From: JAJDAN01 sp046583095
GTDB taxonomy: Bacteria > Myxococcota_A > UBA9160 > UBA4427
Length of the DNA stretch: 22,285 nucleotides
NCBI GenBank assembly: GCA_046583095.1
Contig: JAYGDB010000114.1
Coordinates: 1 to 22,285 of the forward strand
Direction: 5' to 3'
Position 1 is the stretch's first letter. Every line of letters begins with the position of its first letter. Shown here piece after piece: positions 1 through 6,887 of the stretch. Below the pieces are notes generated by a model. It did not search any database and was not told where the DNA came from. It was given only the letters and a program-made list of their open reading frames with translations. Both the position numbers and the translations under genes were made by a program.

Positions 1-663
1 TTCCTGTGCGGTTACGAAGAACTGCTCGCGCACCTTCACCTCGACGACTGCCATCTCGTGGGCCGGCAGCTCGTCGAGGGCCCGAACTGGAAGCTCGCCT
101 TCGACGGCTACCTCGACTTCTATCACCTGCCGGTCCTGCACAAGAACTCGTTCGGCTCGAAAATCCCGAGCGACGCGCTCTATGACGCCTGGGGGCCGCA
201 CCAGCGCGTGAGCATGCCCAACCCCGCCTACCTCGAGCTCGAGCAGAAGCCCGAGAAGGACTGGGACCCGGCAGCGCTGATCGCGGGGGTGTGGACGATC
301 TTCCCGCACGTGTCGATCGCGGACTTCGACGCCGGCGGCAAGCTCTACATGGTCTCCCAGCTCTTCCCCGGCGCCACGCCCGAGGAGTCCGTCACGGTGC
401 AGAACTTTCTCGCGACCACGGAGCCCGACGCCGAGCGCGAGACGCAGATCGAGAGCACCATGAGCTTCCTCGAGCACGTAGTCCGGGACGAGGACTACTA
501 CACGGGCAACCGCATCCAGAAGGCCGTCAAGACCGGCGCGAAATCCGAAGTCCTGTTCGGCCGCAACGAGGGCGGCGGCCAGCGCTTCCACCGCTGGCTG
601 GAAGCGTTGCTCGGGACCGACGACGCCCAGCTCTCGAAGCTGTTCGCAGAAGGGATCGAGTGA
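1..663 (+). CDS. Rieske non-heme iron oxygenase, alpha subunit, C-terminal part (5' end outside window)
   Basis: This is the catalytic-domain part of a ring-hydroxylating/Rieske monooxygenase alpha subunit. The frame is open from base 1, so the Rieske [2Fe-2S] domain lies upstream of the window; the GTG at 58 is internal, not the start. The mononuclear iron site is visible: Asp (codon 115), His (124) and His (139) in a D-x2-H-x4-H arrangement just after an NWK motif. The likely third ligand is the Asp at 493, in EDYYTGNRIQ. The same D-x8-Q spacing recurs in the two other Rieske proteins of this window. The stop TGA (661-663) overlaps the GTG start of the next oxygenase, so the two are probably translationally coupled. 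The substrate cannot be read from the sequence. Family call is firm; whether it is a mono- or dioxygenase is open. Confidence 0.9.
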   Translation, partial: FLCGYEELLAHLHLDDCHLVGRQLVEGPNWKLAFDGYLDFYHLPVLHKNSFGSKIPSDALYDAWGPHQRVSMPNPAYLELEQKPEKDWDPAALIAGVWTIFPHVSIADFDAGGKLYMVSQLFPGATPEESVTVQNFLATTEPDAERETQIESTMSFLEHVVRDEDYYTGNRIQKAVKTGAKSEVLFGRNEGGGQRFHRWLEALLGTDDAQLSKLFAEGIE

Positions 664-1898
664 GCGGGATCGACCAGGCCGCGTGGGCGACGCGCATCCG
701 GGCGCAGATGGACTTCGAGTGGAAGCGCGAGGGGCCGCCGGAGGGATTCCCGGTACTGCCGCCGATCCCGACCGGGCGCTACACCGACCCTGCGTTCTAC
801 GCACTCGAGCAGCAGCACCTGTGGAAGAAGTCGTGGCTGCTCGTGGGTCGCGACGAGGATTTCGAGGGGCCGGGCAGCTTCCGGACCTACGACCGCACCG
901 GCTCACCGCTGCTGCTGGTGCGTGGCAACGACGGAGTCCTGCGCGGCTTCTTCAACACCTGCCAGCACCGGGGCGCACCCGTCGTCCGAGACGCCTGCGG
1001 CGCCGCCAAGCGGCTCCGCTGCCAGTACCACAGCTGGACGTACGACCTCGACGGGACGCTCCTGCAGGTGCCCGACCGTCGTGACTTCGGCGACCTCGAC
1101 GAGTCGAGGCGGAACCTCAAGCCGGTGCGCTGCGAGATCTACGACGGCTGGGTGTTCGTAAACGAAGACCCGAATGCAACTCCTCTACGCGAGTGGCTGG
1201 GACCGATCGCGGATGAGTGGTCGCCGCTCGGGGGTGCGGAGCTTCGGGCTCACGGCACACGGCTCGAGCGCATCCCCGCCAACTGGAAGATCGTCTCCGA
1301 CGCTTTCCTCGAGACCTATCACCTGCAGACGATCCACGCCCAGAGCGTCTCGAAGCTCCTCGACCACCGCGGCGCGGCCATGGGCCTGTTCCAATACGGC
1401 CACTCGCGGATGGTGACGCCCAAGTGGAAGGAAGCGATCGAGAAGCAGAGCGAGAACGGGATGCCCTTGCCCGATATCCCCGGCCTCGACCCGCTCTTCT
1501 CGGAAACCAACCCGGCCTACAGCGTGTTTCCGAACCTGATCACACCGCTCGACACGATCGGCTTCCCGTTCATCTTCTTCTGGCCCATCGATGCCCAGAC
1601 CACGGACGTCGAGTGGACCTTCTACGGCCCGCCGGCTGTCACCCCGGAGCACGAGAAGACCTGGGAGATGTTCATCCACGTCTTCGACGCGGTCATGAAC
1701 GAGGATTTCATGAATCTCGCCCCGATGCAGCAGTCGATCTCGTCGGGTGCCCTGGAGTCGATCCCGCTCAGTTACCAGGAACGCCGGATCTACCATCTGC
1801 ACGAAGAGATCGACCGGGTGATCGGAATCGAGAAGATCCCCGACGAACTTCGCGTCGCACCGCGTCTCGAACCTCTCTGGGAAGAGATTCAAAGCTGA
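660..1898 (+). CDS. Rieske non-heme iron oxygenase, alpha subunit (complete)
   Basis: A 412-residue oxygenase component that would insert oxygen from O2 into an organic substrate, using electrons from a ferredoxin/reductase. The Rieske cluster ligands are C101-x-H103 and C121-x2-H124 (17 residues between). The mononuclear Fe site is E218, H221 and H226 after an NWK motif, with D349 (NEDF) as probable third ligand. I chose the GTG at 660: it overlaps the preceding stop as GTGA and has GAAGGG about 8 nt upstream. An ATG at 708 is possible but would trim the conserved N-terminus. The open frame continues back to 291, but that part is antisense-like noise over the preceding gene. Two different alpha subunits in direct overlap, with no beta subunit, suggest either two sequential hydroxylations or a hetero-oligomer. 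Substrate unknown. Confidence 0.93.
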   Translation: MSGIDQAAWATRIRAQMDFEWKREGPPEGFPVLPPIPTGRYTDPAFYALEQQHLWKKSWLLVGRDEDFEGPGSFRTYDRTGSPLLLVRGNDGVLRGFFNTCQHRGAPVVRDACGAAKRLRCQYHSWTYDLDGTLLQVPDRRDFGDLDESRRNLKPVRCEIYDGWVFVNEDPNATPLREWLGPIADEWSPLGGAELRAHGTRLERIPANWKIVSDAFLETYHLQTIHAQSVSKLLDHRGAAMGLFQYGHSRMVTPKWKEAIEKQSENGMPLPDIPGLDPLFSETNPAYSVFPNLITPLDTIGFPFIFFWPIDAQTTDVEWTFYGPPAVTPEHEKTWEMFIHVFDAVMNEDFMNLAPMQQSISSGALESIPLSYQERRIYHLHEEIDRVIGIEKIPDELRVAPRLEPLWEEIQS

Positions 1899-1903
1899 GG
1901 AGG
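1897..1903 (+). promoter_or_regulatory. Ribosome binding site that fixes a TTG start
   Basis: GAGGAGG, a near-perfect anti-Shine-Dalgarno match, sits 5 nt before TTG 1909 and overlaps the TGA stop (1896-1898) of the Rieske gene. No ATG or GTG fits better, so the SDR starts at TTG. Confidence 0.75.
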
Positions 1904-1908
1904 TTGCC

Positions 1909-2760
1909 TTGCAGGACTTCACCGGAAGAACGGCTGTCGTCACCGGCGGTGGCAGCGGCATCGGCCGCGGGATCGCACTCGGCCTCGCCGACGAGGGCAT
2001 GCGGGTCGCACTGCTCGACCTCAACCTCGACGGCGCCCAGGCAGTCGCCCGGGAGATCGAGGGCCGGGGCGGAGAGGCGCTCGGCTTGGAGGCAAACGTC
2101 ACATCTTCGGAGTCGCTCGCGGGCGTCGCGAAGGAGGTCGTCGCGCGCTTCGGGGGCGTCCACGTGCTGTGCGCGAACGCGGGCGTGATGCTGCCGATCG
2201 GTCCGCTGATCGAGAAGAGCGAGAGCGACTGGGAGTACGTGTTCTCCGTCAACATGCACGGGGTCGTCAAGACCGTGGACGCGTTCCTGCCGCACCTGCG
2301 CGCGGCCGACGAAGCCCACATCGTCAACACCGCCTCGCTCGGCGGAGTCGTCTCCGTGCCACAATTTCCGATCGGCGTGTACATTGCATCGAAGTACGCC
2401 TGCGTGGGTTACTCGGAGTGCCTGCGCTACGAACTCGGCCAGCAGGGAATCGGCGTCTCGGTGCTGTGTCCCGGCGTCGTCCAGTCGGAGCTGTATCGAA
2501 CCTCGGCCGCGCAGCGTCCCGAGCGCTTCGGGGGACCCGAGGTCGTGACCCCGCCCGGGATCGACGCGAACGCGTCGACCGGAGGCCCTCCCCAGGCCCT
2601 GCCGGCCGAAGCCGTGGGACCGATCGTCGTGCGCGGTATCCGCGAGAACCGGCTCCACATCTTCACGCACCCGAGCGCGCTGCCCATCGCCGAGCAGCGC
2701 TTCGCGACGATGCGCGCCGACTTCGACGCCGAAGCGCGCGCCCAGGGGGAATCGAAATAG
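1909..2760 (+). CDS. SDR-family NAD(P)-dependent oxidoreductase
   Basis: A classical short-chain dehydrogenase of 283 residues, probably oxidising the alcohol or dihydrodiol made by the upstream oxygenases. The cofactor motif TGGGSGIG starts at T12, the ANAG motif is present, and the catalytic set is S143 with Y158-x3-K162 (YIASK). The start is TTG at 1909, fixed by a strong GAGGAGG at 1897-1903 that overlaps the stop of the preceding oxygenase. The C-terminal 40 residues are longer than in minimal 250-residue SDRs and lack the usual VDGG end; they include a proline/alanine-rich stretch (PPGIDANASTGGPPQALPAEA). It is the third gene of a run that begins outside the window. Substrate is inferred only from context. 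Confidence 0.92.
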   Translation: MQDFTGRTAVVTGGGSGIGRGIALGLADEGMRVALLDLNLDGAQAVAREIEGRGGEALGLEANVTSSESLAGVAKEVVARFGGVHVLCANAGVMLPIGPLIEKSESDWEYVFSVNMHGVVKTVDAFLPHLRAADEAHIVNTASLGGVVSVPQFPIGVYIASKYACVGYSECLRYELGQQGIGVSVLCPGVVQSELYRTSAAQRPERFGGPEVVTPPGIDANASTGGPPQALPAEAVGPIVVRGIRENRLHIFTHPSALPIAEQRFATMRADFDAEARAQGESK

Positions 2761-2834
2761 GAACGCAGAACAGTCGGCAGCCGGCACCAACGGGCATTGA
2801 TGCGCACCCAGAGAGCCCCGCGGCCAGGAAGAGA

Positions 2835-2863
2835 TTGATTTTAACGCGTTTTAATGGTTGAAT
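2835..2863 (+). promoter_or_regulatory. AT-rich promoter/operator candidate upstream of tetR-like gene
   Basis: The 112-nt gap between the SDR and the TetR gene contains an AT-rich patch that stands out from its surroundings. It holds the perfect 8-bp palindrome AACGCGTT (2843-2850) and the direct repeats TTTTAACG/TTTTAATG, 10 bp apart. Possible sigma70 elements are TTGATT (2835-2840) and TTGAAT (2858-2863), 17 bp apart; an alternative -10 is TTTAAT (2850-2855). TetR proteins typically bind palindromes over their own promoters, so this is the natural operator candidate. The promoter boxes are weak matches and the assignment is inference. Confidence 0.45.
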
Positions 2864-2872
2864 CGAAGCGCG

Positions 2873-3532
2873 ATGGCAGACCTCACCCGCAGGCAGCAGA
2901 TGGACGCGCGCCGCGAGCGCATCCTCGAAACGGCGCGCGGGCTGATCGAGAGCCGCGGGTACGAGGGCCTCACGATGCGCGACCTCGCGGGTAGCAGCGG
3001 CGTGACAGTGCCGACCGTCTACAACCTCGTCGGAAGCAAGGAAGAGGTGCTCTTCGCGGCCGTCAAGGAGCAGACCCGGCGCTTCGTCGCAGACCTGCAG
3101 CGCGCCCGCGGTGACCTGATCGCTGTCGTCGACGCAACCGTGAGCCAACTTCTCCGCCGCCCCCGCTACTACCGTGCGCTGGTGCTCGTGCTTCTCGGTG
3201 CGGAGCTCACCGACCCGTCCCGTCGCCACGTCGCGGGCGCCGTGGCGCGCGAGATCGCGATCGCGCTCGACGAACTTTTCGAAGCCGGCGATCTCGCGCC
3301 CTGGGTCGACCTCGCCGCGCTGGGCGAGCGACTGCACGCACATCTCGACATGACATCGATCGAGTGGGCGCGGGGTGGGCTGTCGGCGGCGGCGCTGCGG
3401 GCTGCGGCGCGCTTCGAGGCGGCCACCACGATGCTCGGAGTCACGTCCGGCACGAGCCACGTCGCGTTCGAGAAGATTGCCCGCGAGAGCCAGGGCGATG
3501 CGCTTCGCCGGCGCCGAAGGGTCGCAGCGTGA
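2873..3532 (+). CDS. TetR/AcrR-family transcriptional regulator
   Basis: A 219-residue one-component repressor-type regulator. Residues about 12-60 form the TetR DNA-binding domain (RRERILETARGLIESRGYEG, then TMRDLAGSSGV and TVYNLVGSKEEVL); the rest is the helical ligand-binding domain, which has no recognisable specificity. The ATG at 2873 is preferred over the TTG at 2858 because the TetR N-terminus is normally short and basic, although the ribosome binding site is weak. Its stop overlaps the GTG of the next gene (GTGA at 3529-3532). It therefore heads a four-gene operon (regulator, extended SDR, Rieske oxygenase, ferredoxin) and probably represses that operon and perhaps the upstream run, released by a pathway substrate or product. 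Confidence 0.92.
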   Translation: MADLTRRQQMDARRERILETARGLIESRGYEGLTMRDLAGSSGVTVPTVYNLVGSKEEVLFAAVKEQTRRFVADLQRARGDLIAVVDATVSQLLRRPRYYRALVLVLLGAELTDPSRRHVAGAVAREIAIALDELFEAGDLAPWVDLAALGERLHAHLDMTSIEWARGGLSAAALRAAARFEAATTMLGVTSGTSHVAFEKIARESQGDALRRRRRVAA

Positions 3533-4581
3533 AGCTCCGTCACCCCCGCACCGGCGGCATCTACACCGCGCGCGATGACGGCAGCGTAGAGGTGGAGGAC
3601 CGCAACGGCCGCCGGGGTGTCTTCCAACCCGACGGTACCTGGCTGAAGGGCGAACTGCGCGAGGCCGATCCGCACCTGCTCGGCTTCGTCGCCGGGCCTT
3701 CGATTACCCGTAGCGGGCCGACCGGGCCCGCGACTCCAGAACCGGACGGCCTGGGTGGCGTATCGGTGCCCGACCTAACTGCAACTTCCCGGAACCCCAC
3801 CGGAACAGGGAGCGAGAAAGACATGGATCTCGGACTCAACGGACGCAAGGCACTCGTCACCGCCGCGACCCGCGGCATCGGGCTCTCAATCGCACAGACC
3901 CTCGCCGATCAGGGCTGCGATGTTGCCGTCTGTGCGCGCGGAGCAGCAGGACTCGAGACGACCCAGAAGGATCTCGAGGCACGCGGTGTCAAGGCCTTCA
4001 CCCGGGCTGTCGACGTCGCGGACGGCGATGCGCTGAAGCTCTTCATCACGGATGCCGCCGAGGCGCTCGGCGGCCTGGACATCTTCGTCAGCAACGCGAG
4101 CGCGGGCGGCGGACCCGGGGAGAGCGCCTGGCAACCCACCTTCGACGTCGACATGATGGGCGCAGTCCGCGGGATCGGTGCCGCGACGCCGTCCCTGGCC
4201 GAGTCGGACGCCGGCTCCATCGTACTGATCAGCTCGACGGCGGCCCTCGAGTACCTCGGCATCCCGCAGGCCTACAACTCCATGAAGGCGGCCCTGATCA
4301 GCCACGCCTCCGACATGTCGCAGGCATTGGCGCCACAGGGCATTCGCGTGAACGTGGTGTCCCCCGGCCCGATCTACTTCGAGGGCGGAAACTGGGAGAT
4401 GATCAAGCAAGCCATGCCCGCCATGTACGAAGGCGCGCTCGCCCAGTGCGCAATCGGCCGCATGGGCACGCCCGAGGAGGTGGCACGCGCCGTCGTCTTC
4501 CTGGCGAGCCCGGCCGCGAGCCTGATCACCGGAGCCAACCTGGTGGTGGACGGTGGCTTCACCAAGCGAGCCGCGTTCTAA
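3529..4581 (+). CDS. SDR oxidoreductase with unusual 98-residue N-terminal extension
   Basis: The frame is open from a GTG (3529) overlapping the TetR stop down to 4581, giving 350 residues. Residues 1-58 look like a small beta-rich unit (VKLRHPRTGGIYTARDDGSV ... GVFQPDGTWLKGELREADPH) that I cannot assign. Residues 59-98 are a Pro/Gly/Thr/Ser-rich linker. The SDR domain begins with MDLGLNGRKALVTAATRGIG at ATG 3823. Counted from that ATG it is 252 residues, the usual SDR length, with TAATRGIG (Ala replacing the first Gly), S138, Y151-x3-K155 and a VDGG C-terminus. GGGAG at 3808-3812 lies 10 nt before ATG 3823, so an independent SDR may also be translated. Either this is a true fusion or a small upstream gene has lost its stop. 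The SDR call is firm; the extension's role is unknown. Confidence 0.85.
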   Translation: MKLRHPRTGGIYTARDDGSVEVEDRNGRRGVFQPDGTWLKGELREADPHLLGFVAGPSITRSGPTGPATPEPDGLGGVSVPDLTATSRNPTGTGSEKDMDLGLNGRKALVTAATRGIGLSIAQTLADQGCDVAVCARGAAGLETTQKDLEARGVKAFTRAVDVADGDALKLFITDAAEALGGLDIFVSNASAGGGPGESAWQPTFDVDMMGAVRGIGAATPSLAESDAGSIVLISSTAALEYLGIPQAYNSMKAALISHASDMSQALAPQGIRVNVVSPGPIYFEGGNWEMIKQAMPAMYEGALAQCAIGRMGTPEEVARAVVFLASPAASLITGANLVVDGGFTKRAAF

Positions 4582-4605
4582 CAACCCGATCGAGGAGACG
4601 AAGCC

Positions 4606-5970
4606 ATGACGATCGAGCCTCTCCTACCCGCCCCGACCGGCCAGGGCCCGCGCTCTGCCGGGATCTCGTACCAGCAGCTGCTCGACAGCGATACGCGGCC
4701 GGTCCCCGAGGTTCTGCGTCTCGAGTCGGCTCGAGAGCTGCCGGTCGTGCGCGTTCCCCTCGAGCGCTACACGTCGGCGGAGTTCCACGACCTCGAAGTC
4801 GAGAAGGTCTGGAAAAAGGCGTGGCAATTCGCGTGCCGCGAGGAAGAGATCCCGGAGCCCGGCGATCACAGCATCTACGAGATCGCCGAGATGCAGGTGC
4901 TCATCGTGCGCGGCGAGGACCGGGCGATCCGAGCGTTCCCCAACACCTGCCTGCACCGGGGCCGCGCTCTCAAGGAGCGGGCCGGACGCAGCGAAGAGCT
5001 GCGGTGTCCCTTCCACGGCTGGACCTGGAACCTCGACGGCAGCCTCAAGGAGGTGCCCTGCCGCTGGGACTTTCCGCACGTCGAGCGCGACGAGTACCAC
5101 CTGCCCGAATTCCGCACGGCCACCTGGGGCGGCTTCGTCTTCATCAACCTGGACCCGAATTGCGAATCGTTCGAGTCCTACATCGGCGACCTTCCGAATC
5201 ACTTCGAGCGCTGGCCGCTCGAGGATCGATACAAGGAGGCGCACATCGCGCACCTGCTGCGATGCAACTGGAAGGTCGCGCAAGAAGCCTTCATGGAGGC
5301 CTACCACGTCGTCGCGACCCATCCCCAGATCCTCTCCGGCATCGGGGACTCGAACTCCCAGTACGACGCCTGGGACAACTTCTCGCGCGCCATCACCGCG
5401 AACATGACACCCAGTCCGCACATCGACTATGTGCCCGACGAACAGGAGATGCTCGGGGCGATCGTCACCACGAGCCTCGATGCCGAACCCTTCTTCCGGG
5501 TGCCCGAGAACATGACTGCGCGGCAGTTGATGGCGCAGATGGCGCGCCTGCAGCTGCAGGCGGCCGTCCCGTCGGTGACCTCCCTGACCGACGCCGAGTT
5601 GAACGATTCCTTCTACTACACGCTGTTTCCGAACTTCCATCCCTGGGGTGCTTACAACCGCATTACTTATCGCTTCCGACCGTACGGCAATGACCCCCAC
5701 TGCTCGATCATGGAGGTGATCTACCTGTCTCCGTTCCGCGGGCGTCGCCCCCCGCCCTGCGACGTCCACTGGCTGGACTTCGACGAGCCGTGGACCGAAG
5801 CGCCCGAGCTGGGCCCGCTCTGCAAGATCTTCGCCCAGGACACCTTCAACCTGCCGAAGGTGCAGCTCGGACTGAAGAGCGCGCAGCACACCCACGCGAC
5901 CTTCGCGAACTACCAGGAGACGAAGATCCGCCACTTCCACACGCTGCTCGAGAAGTACATCGCGGCGTGA
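4606..5970 (+). CDS. Rieske non-heme iron oxygenase, alpha subunit
   Basis: A complete 454-residue terminal oxygenase. Rieske ligands are C115-x-H117 and C134-x2-H137 (16 residues between, CLHRG and CPFHGWTW). The mononuclear iron site is E231, H234 and H239 after NWK, with D412 (QDTFNLPKVQ) as probable third ligand. The start is ATG 4606 with GAGGAGA about 8 nt upstream, 24 nt after the SDR. It is longer than the second oxygenase of this window and has an about 50-residue N-terminal lead before the Rieske fold. Its TGA overlaps the GTG of a ferredoxin gene, strongly suggesting that ferredoxin is its electron donor. No reductase or beta subunit is encoded nearby. The substrate is unknown; the TetR/SDR context suggests an inducible hydroxylation step. 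Confidence 0.94.
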   Translation: MTIEPLLPAPTGQGPRSAGISYQQLLDSDTRPVPEVLRLESARELPVVRVPLERYTSAEFHDLEVEKVWKKAWQFACREEEIPEPGDHSIYEIAEMQVLIVRGEDRAIRAFPNTCLHRGRALKERAGRSEELRCPFHGWTWNLDGSLKEVPCRWDFPHVERDEYHLPEFRTATWGGFVFINLDPNCESFESYIGDLPNHFERWPLEDRYKEAHIAHLLRCNWKVAQEAFMEAYHVVATHPQILSGIGDSNSQYDAWDNFSRAITANMTPSPHIDYVPDEQEMLGAIVTTSLDAEPFFRVPENMTARQLMAQMARLQLQAAVPSVTSLTDAELNDSFYYTLFPNFHPWGAYNRITYRFRPYGNDPHCSIMEVIYLSPFRGRRPPPCDVHWLDFDEPWTEAPELGPLCKIFAQDTFNLPKVQLGLKSAQHTHATFANYQETKIRHFHTLLEKYIAA

Positions 5971-6191
5971 CCCGGGCGGCACTGGAGATTCGGATCGACC
6001 GCACCGCATGCCGGGGTACGCAGGCCTGCACGCGGCACGCGCCCGGGACGTTCTCACTCGGAAGTGATGGCAAGAGCCGGGCAGCAGATGCGCCCCGCGA
6101 GGACGAGGCCCGGATCCGCGCGGCCGCGCGAGCGTGTCCCTTCTTCGCGATCGAGATTCGGCCGCGCTCCGCGTCGGCAACCGGACCCTGA
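5967..6191 (+). CDS. Small [3Fe-4S]-type ferredoxin
   Basis: A 74-residue electron carrier. The cysteine pattern is C15-x5-C21 and C57-P58: three cysteines in the layout of the [3Fe-4S] single-cluster ferredoxins that usually serve cytochromes P450 (known of the family). It opens with an IRIDRTACRG strand/loop and closes with ACPFFAIEI, as those proteins do. The start is GTG 5967, sharing GTGA with the stop of the Rieske gene, so it is co-translated with that oxygenase. The more common donors for Rieske oxygenases are Rieske-type or plant-type [2Fe-2S] ferredoxins, so the pairing is worth noting. It is the last gene before a convergent hairpin. The cluster type is inferred from the cysteine count. 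Confidence 0.85.
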   Translation: MTRAALEIRIDRTACRGTQACTRHAPGTFSLGSDGKSRAADAPREDEARIRAAARACPFFAIEIRPRSASATGP

Positions 6192-6203
6192 TCGCCGGCT
6201 AGA

Positions 6204-6232
6204 TCCGCACCGCGTTCAGCGTGCGGTGCGGA
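6204..6232. terminator. Strong hairpin at convergent gene ends (likely bidirectional terminator)
   Basis: A perfect 10-bp inverted repeat, TCCGCACCGC (6204-6213) and GCGGTGCGGA (6223-6232), with a 9-nt loop. It lies just past the ferredoxin stop on the + strand. On the - strand it covers the last codons of the GNAT gene, whose TGA (6216-6218) is in the loop. There is no T-tract on either side, so it is terminator-like rather than a textbook intrinsic terminator. Confidence 0.55.
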
Positions 6233-6803
6233 ACATCGGCTGAACGCGCGCGCCGTCTTCGGGCATCACGACACAGTCGCGGTGCGCCTCGAAGCCATGG
6301 CGGTAGTAGAAGCTCAGGTTTCGGGGGTTGGAAGAGTCGAGGTAGACGGCCGTGTGCGCGGCATCGGCCTCCTCGAGCATCGGCTCGAGCAACTCGGCTC
6401 CGAGGCCGGCACCCTGCCGCCCCGGACGAGCCGCGATCGCGTTCAGGTACCAGTGCGTCTCGTCCGGATGCTGCGCGAGGCCGCCGAGCCCTTCGAGCAC
6501 GAGCTTCGTCCGCTCGCCGTTCCACGGCGCGATCAGCGCAATGAAGTCAGGCATCACGTCGGCATCGACCCCGCGAGCCTCGGGCATGGCCCATAGAGAG
6601 GCCGCGGAGTCGTCCTCGGTCAGGAACATCCGCCCATCACTGCCGTATAGTTCGATCCAGAAACGGAACCACTTCGCGAGCGCTTTGCCGCGTGTCTCCG
6701 GGTCGACGAAGATCCAGCTCATGAAGGGGTCTTCGTAGAACCCATCGACGAGCACCTCGACCAGCGTCTCGCCCGGAGCCGTGACTGCGCGAATCGGGGG
6801 CAC
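6216..6803 (-). CDS. GNAT-family N-acetyltransferase
   Basis: A 195-residue acetyl-CoA-dependent acyltransferase. The acetyl-CoA pyrophosphate loop is RQGAGLG (129-135), preceded by the beta4 strand HWYLNAIAA and followed by YLDSSNPRNLSFYYRHGF, the usual motif B of GNAT enzymes near the C-terminus. The N-terminal part (DGFYEDPFMSWIFVD) resembles the broad group of uncharacterised bacterial GNATs whose substrates are unknown. The start is GTG at 6803; no strong ribosome binding site is visible and I see no better start. It is a single gene, convergent with the ferredoxin and divergent from the next SDR across 84 nt. Nothing ties it functionally to the oxygenase genes. Confidence 0.88.
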   Translation of the reverse strand: MPPIRAVTAPGETLVEVLVDGFYEDPFMSWIFVDPETRGKALAKWFRFWIELYGSDGRMFLTEDDSAASLWAMPEARGVDADVMPDFIALIAPWNGERTKLVLEGLGGLAQHPDETHWYLNAIAARPGRQGAGLGAELLEPMLEEADAAHTAVYLDSSNPRNLSFYYRHGFEAHRDCVVMPEDGARVQPMFRTAR

Positions 6804-6887
6804 GCACCGATTCTCAGGAAGCTGCTGGTCGGAGTCAAATGGTTCTGGGATAGAATCAGTGCTTCATCGCGTTCGGGAGGAATCACG
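6804..6887. promoter_or_regulatory. Divergent intergenic region (GNAT / SDR operon)
   Basis: This 84-nt gap must hold promoters in both directions. On the + strand TAGAAT (6851-6856, 5 of 6 bases of a -10 box) lies before the ribosome binding site GGGAGG, which is about 8 nt before ATG 6888. No convincing -35 box is present. I see no operator palindrome. Confidence 0.3.

Noticed and set aside
291..659. Upstream open part of the frame of the second Rieske gene, back to 291
   Set aside because: It overlaps the well-conserved first oxygenase in another frame and gives an arginine-rich, low-complexity protein; the GTG at 660 is the sensible start.
1185..2384. Long - strand open frame of 399 codons
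   Set aside because: It is antisense to the second Rieske gene and the SDR, crosses both, and its translation shows no family motif; long antisense frames are common in GC-rich DNA.
3823..4581. Calling the SDR as a separate gene from ATG 3823 only
   Set aside because: It remains possible, but the frame is open without a stop from the GTG coupled to TetR, so the longer form is annotated and the internal start recorded.
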